A stretch of DNA of 64,000 nt. Origin: Microbacterium terrisoli (GTDB lineage: Bacteria > Actinomycetota > Actinomycetes > Actinomycetales > Microbacteriaceae). The notes under the pieces were generated by a model. That model did no database searches, was not told the origin of the DNA, and saw only the letters and a program-made list of their open reading frames with translations. Below, one piece after another: positions 7,017 through 15,048 of this stretch. How positions within the stretch are numbered: position 1 is the stretch's first letter; each line of letters starts with the position of its first letter. Both the position numbers and the translations under genes were made by a program. The stretch lies in assembly GCF_030866805.1 (NCBI RefSeq), contig NZ_CP133019.1, forward strand, positions 1,798,001 to 1,862,000. The letters run 5' to 3'.

Positions 7017-8255
7017 ATGAGCGAACGTTGGCGCGGTGTCGTTGCGGCGCTGCTGAATCCCGACCTGCGTGCCGCCCTGGGCGAGTTGAACGGCGAGGTG
7101 GCTCTCACTGACGCGCGACGTGCGCGGGCGCTTGAGCGGCTGGCCGGCCTCGGCCTCGTTTCGACAGGTGCTGACGGCGCCGCTCGGTTCGACGAGGCAG
7201 CGGTCCGTGCGCTGTTGGCAGAGGATGCCGTGCCCCGGCCCACCGGTCCCGAGCGCTTTTTGGACGCCGACGGCAGGATCGACCGATACCCCATGCGGGC
7301 GGCCGAGCGCCGCGCCCTGCTGGAGTGGGTGGTCGGGCGGGCTCTGGCGTCTGGCGAGGTCCTTCCCGAACGAGAACTCGGTGAACGGCTCGCCGCATAC
7401 ACGTCCGATGTGGCCGTGCTGCGCCGGTATCTCGTCGACCACGGACTGGTCGAGCGCACGACCTCCGGGTCGGAGTACGCGCGCGTCGAGTGCGCGGCGG
7501 TGCGCGAGAGTAACCTGTGCGGCATGAATCGGCGACCCGTAGGCCACTACGGCATCGACGCACCGTGGGTGCCGTGGATGTTCGTCGGAATCGGTGTGGT
7601 GTATCTCGCGCTGGCGGCGTGTCTGCTGTGGCTGTGGAACGGCACGGCGATCGGCGTCGTGGTGCTCGCGATCGTGGGCGTCGTGATGCTGGTTGCGGCC
7701 GCGGTCTACTGGCACACGACGCTGCGCGGCAAGTTCGTGGTGTGGCACGACCTTCTATCGACTCTGCCGGCCCCGGCCCGCGTGCTCGACCTCGGATGCG
7801 GGCGTGGAGCAGTGTCGATCATGACTGCGCTCCGTTTCGGGAGTGCGCGCGTGGACGGGATCGATCTCTGGCGATCGATCGATCAATCCGGAAACGGTCC
7901 AGGTGCCGCGGCCGCAAACGCCGCGCTGAACGGCGTATCCGATCGGATCGTGTTCACCACTGCGGACATGACGGAGGTTCCCTTCGCCGACGACACGTTC
8001 GACCTCGTGACCGGGAGTGTCGCGATCCACAACATCCCGACCGCGAGCGGCCGGGCGCGTGCGGTCGACGAGGCTTGGCGGGTGCTCGCATCAGGCGGCA
8101 GGCTCGTGGTCGCCGATATCTCGAAGACTCGCGAGTACGTGACGCGCCTGCGCGAGCGCGGCGCGACCGACGTGACCGTGCATCCCGCCGGATGGCGCAT
8201 GTGGTGGAGCGGGCCGTGGATGGCCACGACCGTCGTGCAGGCGACGAAGCACTAG
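7017..8255 (+). CDS. DUF2087 domain fused to membrane-anchored SAM methyltransferase
   Basis: One uninterrupted 412-codon frame contains two parts normally found as separate proteins. Residues 1-155 hold a winged-helix-like region and a DUF2087 domain (RFLDADGRIDRYPMRAAERR, then DVAVLRRYLVDHGLVER). Residues about 182-240 form two membrane segments. Residues 250-405 are a class I SAM-dependent methyltransferase with motif I LDLGCGRG (about 257) and VADISKT. The join is ECAAVRESNLCGM: codon 159 is TGC where a TGA would end the DUF2087 protein in the usual place. An internal ATG at 7524, 7 nt behind TAACCT, could still start the methyltransferase alone. The methyl acceptor is unknown. Confidence 0.72.
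   Translation: MSERWRGVVAALLNPDLRAALGELNGEVALTDARRARALERLAGLGLVSTGADGAARFDEAAVRALLAEDAVPRPTGPERFLDADGRIDRYPMRAAERRALLEWVVGRALASGEVLPERELGERLAAYTSDVAVLRRYLVDHGLVERTTSGSEYARVECAAVRESNLCGMNRRPVGHYGIDAPWVPWMFVGIGVVYLALAACLLWLWNGTAIGVVVLAIVGVVMLVAAAVYWHTTLRGKFVVWHDLLSTLPAPARVLDLGCGRGAVSIMTALRFGSARVDGIDLWRSIDQSGNGPGAAAANAALNGVSDRIVFTTADMTEVPFADDTFDLVTGSVAIHNIPTASGRARAVDEAWRVLASGGRLVVADISKTREYVTRLRERGATDVTVHPAGWRMWWSGPWMATTVVQATKH
7511..7516 (+). promoter_or_regulatory. Possible internal leaderless promoter for the methyltransferase part
   Basis: TAACCT is followed after 7 nt by ATG 7524, which is in frame and opens the two membrane helices and methyltransferase. This is the same arrangement seen at other starts in the window. 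No convincing -35 box was found 17 nt upstream. Confidence 0.4.
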
Positions 8256-9016
8256 GCGCTTCGCGGGGCGAGCTCCACCCACGCGTTGTACTTGACGGCG
8301 CGTCCGTCACCCGACGAGGTACCCGCGAGGCGCCGGCGCACCCACGGCACGACGTGCGCACGGTAGTACGCAGTGCCACGCAGCCTGGTGGGTACGTCGA
8401 GCGCGGGCAGCGACCACCACTCGGCGGGGGCCGTCTGTCCCAGTGCCGTGAGCACGCGCGCGGCGACACGGTGGTGGCCGCGGACGTTCATGTGCAGCCG
8501 GTCCGCGGACCAGTACTCGGGCCGGCTCAGTTCTCGGTCGGGCCAGTTCCACGCCGTGAGCACATCGGTGCGAGACGAGAGCCGTTGTGCGACAGCAGCC
8601 GACAGGGCGTCGCCGCGTCGTTGGATGAGGTGGCGCATCGGCAGCTGTGCAGACGGGTTTGCACCGGACAGCGCGATCAACGTCACTCCTTCTTCATCAC
8701 ACCGCCGTAGGACGTGGGTGAACAGATCGGCGACCTGTGAGATCGACGTCCGGGGACGCAGCATGTCGTTGCCCCCGCCGTTGAACGATAGATGTGTGGG
8801 ACTCAATGCAAGCGCCGGCTCGAGCTGTTCGGCGACGATCGGTGCGATGAGCTTGCCCCGAATGGCAAGATTCGCGTACAGAACCGGCTGGGCCGTGGCA
8901 TCCGCCCACCCCTGCGCGACCAGGTCGGCCCACCCACGCACGCTGCCGTCGGGCAGCTCATCTCCGACGCCTTCGGTGAAGGAGTCGCCGATCGCCACGA
9001 AACGCACGGGATTCAC
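8252..9016 (-). CDS. SGNH/GDSL-type lipase or esterase
   Basis: A 254-residue SGNH hydrolase. Block I is AIGDSFTEG with catalytic Ser12; block III is FNGGGND; block V is DRLHMN with the Asp and His of the triad. No signal peptide is visible, so it is probably intracellular. Its stop codon and that of the convergent methyltransferase gene share the palindrome CTAG (8252-8255). GTG 9016 is the start: TAGGCT lies 6 nt before it. The natural substrate (acyl ester, possibly acetyl-sugar or lipid) is not evident. Confidence 0.85.
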   Translation of the reverse strand: MNPVRFVAIGDSFTEGVGDELPDGSVRGWADLVAQGWADATAQPVLYANLAIRGKLIAPIVAEQLEPALALSPTHLSFNGGGNDMLRPRTSISQVADLFTHVLRRCDEEGVTLIALSGANPSAQLPMRHLIQRRGDALSAAVAQRLSSRTDVLTAWNWPDRELSRPEYWSADRLHMNVRGHHRVAARVLTALGQTAPAEWWSLPALDVPTRLRGTAYYRAHVVPWVRRRLAGTSSGDGRAVKYNAWVELAPRSA

Positions 9017-9022
9017 CGCTCC

Positions 9023-9067
9023 AGCCTACGGTGCGGCGATACGGTCGCAGATCGTGCGACGTAGGGT
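9023..9067. promoter_or_regulatory. Divergent pair of leaderless promoters
   Basis: The 57-nt space between the GDSL hydrolase (minus) and the phosphoribosyltransferase (plus) holds TAGGCT on the minus strand (9028-9023), 6 nt from GTG 9016, and TAGGGT on the plus strand (9062-9067), 6 nt from ATG 9074. Neither gene has a Shine-Dalgarno sequence. The spacing implies transcription starting at the initiation codons on both sides. Confidence 0.55.
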
Positions 9068-9073
9068 GGGCGC

Positions 9074-9694
9074 ATGGCCCTGTACGCGGATCGCCGCGAC
9101 GCGGGTGCGGCGCTGGCGGACGAACTGGAGCGGTGGCGAGGCAGCGACGCCGTCGTCGTCGGAATCGCCCGCGGTGGAGTGGTGGTGGCCGCCGAGGTCG
9201 CCCGGCGACTCGGCCTGCCGTTGTGGGCGATCGCCGCGCGCAAACTGGGCGCGCCGGGCAACGCAGAGTTCGCGATCGGCGCCATCGCGGCGGATGCGCG
9301 GATCGTGGACGAACGGGCGCTGCGCCGCGAGCGGGTCTCGCCTGATCAGCTGCGGCAGATCGAGGCACGCGAGCGCGAAGCGCTCGGCAGGCGTCAAGCG
9401 TCATTCGGCGTCGCGACACCGGATCTCCGCGATCGGCCGGTGCTGCTCGTCGACGACGGCGTCGCGACGGGCGCCACCGCGGTCGTGGCTGCCCGCGCGC
9501 TGCGAGCGCGTTCGGTTGCGAGCGTCGTCCTCGCCGTCCCCGTCGCGCCGGCGAGATGGATGCCGGGTCCCGCGGACTTCGACGAGGTCGTGTGTCCGCA
9601 TCCCGCGCGTGACTTCTGGGCCGTCGGCGCCTTCTACGACGATTTCACCCAGACGACGGATGAAGAGGTGTCGCGGCTGCTGCGTGGTGGATGA
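9074..9694 (+). CDS. Phosphoribosyltransferase-domain protein
   Basis: A 206-residue type I phosphoribosyltransferase-like protein. The PRPP-binding loop is VLLVDDGVATGATA, and GIARGGVVVAAEVARRLGLPL is the preceding Rossmann strand and helix. This subgroup often lies next to hydrolases or universal-stress genes and has no proven nucleobase substrate, so a purine or pyrimidine role should not be assumed. Cytoplasmic. It converges on the DUF885 gene, 14 nt away. Confidence 0.8.
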   Translation: MALYADRRDAGAALADELERWRGSDAVVVGIARGGVVVAAEVARRLGLPLWAIAARKLGAPGNAEFAIGAIAADARIVDERALRRERVSPDQLRQIEAREREALGRRQASFGVATPDLRDRPVLLVDDGVATGATAVVAARALRARSVASVVLAVPVAPARWMPGPADFDEVVCPHPARDFWAVGAFYDDFTQTTDEEVSRLLRGG

Positions 9695-9708
9695 CGAGCC
9701 TGGCCGGA

Positions 9709-11391
9709 TCAGCGTGCGCGTGAGAGCAGCGCGGTGCGCAGCGTATCGAGACCGACGCCGCCCATGTCCAGTGCCTGCTTGTGGAACTGCTTGATGTCGA
9801 ACGACTCGCCTTTGGCGGCCCGATACTCATCGCGCAGCTGCTCCCAGATGCGCTGTCCCACCTTGTACGACGGAGCCTGTCCCGGCCAGCCGAGATAGCG
9901 ATTCACTTCGAAGCGGATGAAGGCGTCTTCCATGTTCACGTGACGGCGCATGAACTCCAGCGCGTAGTCGGCGTCCCACCTGCCTTCGCCGTCGGGGCGG
10001 GGCTTGCCGAGGTGCACACCGATGTCGAGCACCACGCGGGCCGCCCGCATCCGCTGGCCGTCGAGCATGCCCAGTCTGTCCGCCGGGTCGCTGAGGTAGC
10101 CAAGCTGCTCCATCAGGCGCTCCGCGTACAGGGCCCAGCCCTCGGCGTGGCCAGACGTGCCAGCCAGCAGACGCCGCCACGAATTCAGCTCGCCGCGGTT
10201 GTGCACGGCCTGCGCGATCTGCAGGTGATGGCCGGGAACACCCTCGTGATAGACGGTGGTCAGCTCGCGCCAGGTGTCGAAGTCCTCGACGCCTTCGGGC
10301 ACTGACCACCACATGCGTCCGGGTCGCGAGAAGTCGTCGGTGGGTCCCGTGTAATAGATGCCGCCCTCTTGGGTGGGAGCGATCATGCACTGGATGCGGC
10401 GGACCGGTTCGGGGATGTCGAAGTGCGTCGCCGACAGGTCGGCGACCGCGCGATCAGCGGTGGTCTGCATCCACTCCTGGAGCGCCTTCGTGCCGTGCAG
10501 ACGACGACTTTCATCGGCTTCGAGGAATGCGACAGCCTCGGCCACGCTCGCGCCGGGCTTGATCTCGTGGGCCACGGCTTCCTGCTCAGAGACCATGCGT
10601 GCGAGCTCGTCCAGTCCCCATTCGTAGGTCTCGTCGAGGTCGACCGTCGCGCCCAGGAACTGTCGTGAGAACAGGGCGTACAGATCGCGGCCCACGCCGT
10701 CGGTCTCCGTGGCTGCGGGCAGGAGATCGGCCGAGAGGAACTCGCTGAGCCGGTCGTACGCGACGCGTGCCTCATTGGCCCGGTCGAGCAGTTCGCGGGC
10801 CAGCGTCGCCGGCAGCTGACCTTCGTCGGGTGCGGCGTCGGCGACGAAGGCGGCGAAGAACCCGTCATCCGCGGTGTAGCGGGCGATCTGTCCGACGACT
10901 TCGGCGACCTGCCGCCGCGCCGGAACGATTCCCGACGCGATGCCCTCGCGCAACGTTTCGACGTAGCTTGCGAGGGCCGCGGGCACCGCGCCGAGGCGCC
11001 GGGCGATGACGTCCCAGTCGTCGGTGCTGGCGGTGGGCATGAGGTCGAACACACTGCGGATCTGCTGCGCCGGTGACTCGATGACGTTCAGCTGGCGCAG
11101 GTGCACCCGCGCCTCGTGCAGTTCACGGTCGAGATCCAGTTCGCGCAGCAGATCCTGCTTCGTGACCTCGTCGATGAAGTCCGCAGGTGCGGTCGAGGCC
11201 AGCTCGTCGCGCCGGATCTGCGCCCGCCGTGTCGCCTCGTCGGCACCTGCCGGCGAGTAGTCGCCGTACCGGTCGTTGTACTCGTCGCGGCCGATGTAGG
11301 TGGCCACGGTCGGGAACAGCTCGGCGATGTCGTCCACCCAGGCTTCGGCGATCGTGTCGACCGGCGTGGGCGTGCGTACGGAATCCGTCAT
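9709..11391 (-). CDS. DUF885 family protein (putative metallopeptidase-like)
   Basis: A 560-residue protein of the DUF885 family. The signature YHEGVPGHHLQIAQA carries a HExxxGHH arrangement reminiscent of zinc peptidases, followed by a downstream acidic region (EGWALYAERLMEQLG). The length is that of the full-length family. No signal peptide is seen, so a cytoplasmic location is likely. A peptidase activity is assumed from the motif and is not proven for most members. ATG 11391 is preceded by TAGGCT and 7 nt, with TTGCCT a further 18 nt upstream. Confidence 0.85.
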   Translation of the reverse strand: MTDSVRTPTPVDTIAEAWVDDIAELFPTVATYIGRDEYNDRYGDYSPAGADEATRRAQIRRDELASTAPADFIDEVTKQDLLRELDLDRELHEARVHLRQLNVIESPAQQIRSVFDLMPTASTDDWDVIARRLGAVPAALASYVETLREGIASGIVPARRQVAEVVGQIARYTADDGFFAAFVADAAPDEGQLPATLARELLDRANEARVAYDRLSEFLSADLLPAATETDGVGRDLYALFSRQFLGATVDLDETYEWGLDELARMVSEQEAVAHEIKPGASVAEAVAFLEADESRRLHGTKALQEWMQTTADRAVADLSATHFDIPEPVRRIQCMIAPTQEGGIYYTGPTDDFSRPGRMWWSVPEGVEDFDTWRELTTVYHEGVPGHHLQIAQAVHNRGELNSWRRLLAGTSGHAEGWALYAERLMEQLGYLSDPADRLGMLDGQRMRAARVVLDIGVHLGKPRPDGEGRWDADYALEFMRRHVNMEDAFIRFEVNRYLGWPGQAPSYKVGQRIWEQLRDEYRAAKGESFDIKQFHKQALDMGGVGLDTLRTALLSRAR

Positions 11392-11398
11392 GGATTTC

Positions 11399-11404
11399 AG
11401 CCTA
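11399..11404 (-). promoter_or_regulatory. -10 box of leaderless DUF885 transcript
   Basis: TAGGCT on the minus strand lies 7 nt before the ATG at 11391. TTGCCT, 18 nt further upstream, is a reasonable -35 element. It sits in the 45-nt gap after the polA stop codon, so DUF885 need not depend on polA transcription. Confidence 0.5.
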
Positions 11405-11436
11405 GGCGTGCAACCGCGGCCCAGGCAAAGCGGGAC

Positions 11437-14067
11437 TCAGTGTCCGGCCTCGTCCCAGTTCGCTCCGCGGCCGATCTGCACGTCCAACGGCACGGTGAGG
11501 GCGGCCGCGTCGCCCATTCGCGCGCGGACGATCCGCTGTGCGGCATCCCACTCCCCCGGTGCGACCTCGACGACGAGCTCGTCGTGGATCTGCAGCAGGA
11601 TGCGCGAGGCGAGACGTTCGTCGCGGAACTCACGGTGGATGCGGAACAGCGCGATCTTCATGATGTCGGCGGCGCTGCCTTGGATCGGTGCGTTCAATGC
11701 TGCGCGTTCGGCATTCTCGCGCAGCACCCGGTTCGGGCTCGTCAGGTCCGGGAACGGCCGTCGGCGACCGAAGATCGTCTCGGTGTACCCATCGACACGC
11801 GCCTGCTCGACCGATGCACGCAGGTAGTCGCGCACGGCACCGAACCGGGCGAAGTATTCGGTCATGAGCTGCTTGGCCTCGGACTGCTCGATGCGCAGCT
11901 GCTTGGACAGGCCGAACGCGCTCAGCCCGTACACCAGGCCGTACGACATGGCTTTGACCTTCGTGCGCATGAACGGCGTCACCTCTGCGGGCTCGACGCC
12001 GAACACGCGGCTGCCGACGAACCGGTGCAGGTCTTCGCCGGTATTGAACGCTTCGATCAGGCCGGGGTCCTCAGAGAGGTGCGCCATGATGCGCATCTCG
12101 ATCTGCGAGTAGTCGGCGGTCAGCAGCGTCTCGTAGCCTTCGCCCACTTCGAACGCCGCACGGATGCGGTGGCTCTCATCAGTGCGGATGGGGATGTTCT
12201 GCAGATTCGGGTCGGTGCTGGAGAGGCGCCCGGTCTGGCTGCCGGTCTGCACGTATGTGGTGTGGATGCGATGGTCGTCGATCGCGCCGTCGAGGGATTC
12301 GATGATCTGGCGCAGCTTCGTGGCCTCACGATGCTGCAGGAGCAGGTCCAGGAACGGATGCGGATGCGTCTCTTGCAGCGTCACCAGTGCGCCCGCGTCA
12401 GTCGAGTACCCCGTCTTCGTCTTGCGGGTCTTGGGCAGCTCGAGTTCGTCGAACAGCACCTCTTGCAGCTGCTTGGGCGAGCCGAGGTTGACCTCACGGC
12501 CGATCGCCGCGAAGGCGTCTTGTGCGATCTGGTCGGCTCGGGCGCCGAGTTCGTCGGAGAAGGTGCTGAGCTTCGTATGTGACACGGCCACGCCCGCCAA
12601 CTCCATGTCGGCCAAAGCCATCAACGTCGGCAGCTCGATGTCGGTGAGCACCGACGCCACACGCTCCGGCAGACGTTCGCGCTGCGCCTCAGCGACCCGC
12701 AGAGCGAACCACGACAGCTGCCCCGGAGTCGCGCCGTCGTGCTCAGGCACGAGTTGGCTCGGGTCTGCCTCGGGCAGCTTCTCGCCGAGGAAGCGCTCCA
12801 CCAGATGGCCGAGGCTCTTGTCGGGGAAGCTCGGGCGCGCAAGCCAGCCGGCGATCAGCACGTCATAGGCGAGGCCCGCCACCTGCGCGCCCGCGCGGCG
12901 CAGCGCCTTCACCTGCGGCTTGGCATCGCTGAACACCTTCGGCGCGTCTGAGGCCAGCCACTGCCCGATGGCCGCGCCCACCTCGTCGGACCAGGTCGCC
13001 TCTGCCGCGGCATCCTGTCTCGCCACGCCGATGCGGTGCGGCCGGCCGGACTCGATCGTGACGGTGACCCCGACTTCACCGGTGGCTGCCGTCAGCCAGG
13101 CGCTGAGCTCATCGGCCGACAGCTGCACCGCCTCGGGAGCGACGGCGACGGGTGCTTCGTCAGCACCGTCATCGGTGGCGCCGGTCGCCTCGAACACGCG
13201 CGGCAGCAGAGTGCGGAATTCGAGCCGCGAGAAGATGTCGCGCACAGCCTGGGCGTCGATCGGCTTGACCGCGAGGTCGGCGGGGACGACCGGAAGCTCG
13301 ACGTCACGGAGCAGGCGGTTCAGGCGTCGGTTGCGCCGCACGTCGTCGAGGTGCTCGCGCAGGTTTCCCCCCACCACACCCTTGATCTGGTCGGCGCCGT
13401 CCAGCAGTGCGTCCAGCGACCCGAATTGCGTGAGCCATTTGACGGCGGTCTTCTCGCCCACCTTGGGAACGCCCGGCAGGTTGTCGCTGGTCTCGCCGAC
13501 GAGGGCCGCGATGTCGGGGTACTGCGCAGGCTCCACGCCGTAGCGCTCGCGCACCGCGGCCGGGTCATAGCGCTTGAGCTGCGAGACCCCCTGCACACTC
13601 GGATACAGCAGCGTCACCTGGTCGCTGACCAGCTGGATGCTGTCTCGGTCACCCGAGCAGACCAGCACGTCGTAGCCTTCGGCGACGCCCTGCGTCGACA
13701 GCGTCGCCAGGATGTCGTCGGCTTCGATGCCTTCTTTCGAGATGACGGTGACGTTCATGGCCGCAAGGCACTCCTGCAGCAGCGGAATCTGGCCGCGGAA
13801 CTCGGCGGGACTCTCAGACCTGGTCGCCTTGTAGTCCGGGTACTCGCGGGTGCGGAAGGAGACGCGGGATGTGTCGAACGCGACGGCCATGTGGGTGGGC
13901 TGCTCGGCCTTGATGAGGTTCACGAACATCGACAGGAAGCCGTAGATGCCGTTGGTGTGCTGCCCGTCCTTCGTCGAGAAGTTCTCGACCGGGAGCGCGT
14001 AGAATGCGCGATACGCCAGCGAATGGCCGTCGACGATCAGAAGGGTAGGCTTTGCGGAGTCCGTCAC
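11437..14067 (-). CDS. polA: DNA polymerase I
   Basis: An 876-residue family A polymerase that fills gaps and removes RNA primers. Residues 1-300 are the 5'-3' flap nuclease (LLIVDGHSLAYRAFYAL, GIEADDILAT). The middle domain, around residues 315-480, lacks the DxE and other acidic residues of a proofreading exonuclease, as in mycobacterial Pol I. The polymerase domain has motif A DYSQIEMRIMAHLS, motif B around RTKVKAMSYGLVYG and motif C QIHDELVVEV. GTG 14067 follows TAGGCT by 6 nt. It diverges from the thioesterase gene. Confidence 0.97.
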   Translation of the reverse strand: MTDSAKPTLLIVDGHSLAYRAFYALPVENFSTKDGQHTNGIYGFLSMFVNLIKAEQPTHMAVAFDTSRVSFRTREYPDYKATRSESPAEFRGQIPLLQECLAAMNVTVISKEGIEADDILATLSTQGVAEGYDVLVCSGDRDSIQLVSDQVTLLYPSVQGVSQLKRYDPAAVRERYGVEPAQYPDIAALVGETSDNLPGVPKVGEKTAVKWLTQFGSLDALLDGADQIKGVVGGNLREHLDDVRRNRRLNRLLRDVELPVVPADLAVKPIDAQAVRDIFSRLEFRTLLPRVFEATGATDDGADEAPVAVAPEAVQLSADELSAWLTAATGEVGVTVTIESGRPHRIGVARQDAAAEATWSDEVGAAIGQWLASDAPKVFSDAKPQVKALRRAGAQVAGLAYDVLIAGWLARPSFPDKSLGHLVERFLGEKLPEADPSQLVPEHDGATPGQLSWFALRVAEAQRERLPERVASVLTDIELPTLMALADMELAGVAVSHTKLSTFSDELGARADQIAQDAFAAIGREVNLGSPKQLQEVLFDELELPKTRKTKTGYSTDAGALVTLQETHPHPFLDLLLQHREATKLRQIIESLDGAIDDHRIHTTYVQTGSQTGRLSSTDPNLQNIPIRTDESHRIRAAFEVGEGYETLLTADYSQIEMRIMAHLSEDPGLIEAFNTGEDLHRFVGSRVFGVEPAEVTPFMRTKVKAMSYGLVYGLSAFGLSKQLRIEQSEAKQLMTEYFARFGAVRDYLRASVEQARVDGYTETIFGRRRPFPDLTSPNRVLRENAERAALNAPIQGSAADIMKIALFRIHREFRDERLASRILLQIHDELVVEVAPGEWDAAQRIVRARMGDAAALTVPLDVQIGRGANWDEAGH

Positions 14068-14073
14068 CCTGTC

Positions 14074-14079
14074 AGCCTA
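14074..14079 (-). promoter_or_regulatory. -10 box of leaderless polA transcript
   Basis: TAGGCT on the minus strand lies 6 nt before GTG 14067, and no usable Shine-Dalgarno sequence is present. A -35 match is not clear at the expected distance. Confidence 0.5.
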
Positions 14080-14125
14080 GTCAGGCCTGCGGACATCCCC
14101 TCCGGGCCCGATGCGAAGGCGAGCG

Positions 14126-14569
14126 ATGGCACACGAGTTCTCTGCCGAGACCACAGGACAGCTGCGCGGGATTGAATGGGCGAAGGCTCGCGGTGTCGGC
14201 GCGCTGGCGGCGAAGATGGGGCTGGAGTGGCTCGAATTCTCACTCGAACGATGCGTTGCGACGATGCCCGTCGAAGGCAACACGCAGCCGGTCGGGCTGA
14301 TGCACGGCGGGGCATATGTCGTGCTGGCGGAGTCGTTGGGGTCGATGGCGGCCAACCTCCACGCAGGGCCGGGGCGGTTGGCCGTCGGTGTCGACGTCAA
14401 CGCCACGCACACGCGGTCGGCCAGCTCGGGCCTGGTCACGGCGGTGTGCACGCCGATCCATCTCGGACGCAGCATGACCGTGCACGAGATCGTCATCAGC
14501 GACGATCAGGGGCGGCGCTGCTCGACCGTGCGCATCACGAACATGATCAAAGACCTGCCCCGCGCCTGA
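14126..14569 (+). CDS. PaaI-family hotdog thioesterase
   Basis: A 147-residue single hotdog-fold protein of the PaaI/YdiI type, hydrolysing acyl-CoA thioesters. The signature is QPVGLMHGGAYVVLAESLGS, with the helix acidic residue (Glu), followed by NATHTRSASSG and VTAVCTPIHLGRSM. Members act on hydroxybenzoyl-, phenylacetyl- or DHNA-CoA; the exact substrate is not clear. The ATG at 14126 is favoured over 14111 because GAAGG lies 6 nt upstream. It sits between polA and the heptad-repeat gene, convergent with the latter. Confidence 0.85.
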   Translation: MAHEFSAETTGQLRGIEWAKARGVGALAAKMGLEWLEFSLERCVATMPVEGNTQPVGLMHGGAYVVLAESLGSMAANLHAGPGRLAVGVDVNATHTRSASSGLVTAVCTPIHLGRSMTVHEIVISDDQGRRCSTVRITNMIKDLPRA

Positions 14570-14579
14570 CGTGCGCGCT

Positions 14580-14957
14580 TCAGTCGCGCGCCAACTGCTC
14601 CAGGACGCGATCGAGCTTCGCATCGACGGCGTCGAACCGTGCATCGACGGCGTCGAACCGTGCATCGACGGCGTCGAACCGTGCATCGACGGCGTCGAAC
14701 CGTGCATCGACGGCGTCGAACCGCTTGTCGACGGCGTCGAACCGCTTGTCGACGGCGTCGAACCGCTTATCGACGGCGTCGAACCGCTGATCGTGGCCGT
14801 CGAGCCTTTCGTTCACGCCCATCAGTTGAGCGCTGATCTCGTCCAACCGGTTGTGGTGCCGTCGCAGCGTGCCGTCGATCGAGGCGATCATCTCGTAGAT
14901 CGCCTGCACGTCATTGTCGAGCTGGTCGACCTTGCGTTCCATGGCGGCGTCTGACAT
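14580..14957 (-). CDS. Heptad-repeat coiled-coil protein
   Basis: A 125-residue acidic, hydrophilic protein. After a predicted helix (AAMERKVDQLDNDVQAIYEMI) it contains eight consecutive 7-residue units RFDAVD(K/A), then a short amphipathic end (KLDRVLEQLARD). Each unit places Phe and Val at heptad core positions, predicting a long parallel coiled coil. There is no enzymatic motif, signal peptide or membrane segment. ATG 14957 is chosen because GAGGA lies 7 nt upstream; an ATG two codons earlier is too close to it. Related short coiled-coil proteins of this kind are usually unannotated; the function is unknown. Repeat number can be expected to vary between strains. Confidence 0.7.
   Translation of the reverse strand: MSDAAMERKVDQLDNDVQAIYEMIASIDGTLRRHHNRLDEISAQLMGVNERLDGHDQRFDAVDKRFDAVDKRFDAVDKRFDAVDARFDAVDARFDAVDARFDAVDARFDAVDAKLDRVLEQLARD
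14620..14787. repeat. Eight 21-bp tandem repeats inside the coiled-coil gene
   Basis: Eight head-to-tail copies of a 21-bp unit containing CGACGGCGTCGAACCG fill these 168 bp. Copies differ only at the first positions of the unit (GCA, TTG or TTA variants), giving Ala or Lys at the seventh heptad position. The near-identity at DNA level shows recent expansion or gene-conversion-like homogenisation. The unit length keeps the reading frame. Confidence 0.95.
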
Positions 14958-15024
14958 CGGCATGTCCTCGACCCTACGCTGCCCACCCTCTGCCGCAGAG
15001 GGCGGATCCGGAAACTGTGGAGAA

Positions 15025-15040
15025 CTCACTTCGAGGTGAG
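15025..15040 (-). terminator. Weak hairpin after pdtaR
   Basis: CTCAC and GTGAG form a 5-bp stem with a 6-nt loop just behind the pdtaR stop codon (15049). On the minus strand it is followed by TTCTCC, not a real U-run. A weak terminator at best. Confidence 0.3.
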
Positions 15041-15048
15041 CTTCAACG

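Noticed and set aside
5823-7748. A minus-strand open frame of about 640 codons opposite the MFS and DUF2087 genes
   Set aside because: Shadow frame rich in His, Arg and Asp; the plus-strand genes have membrane and enzyme motifs.
14620-14787. CRISPR-like array
   Set aside because: The 21-bp units are directly adjacent with no spacers and encode heptads in frame.
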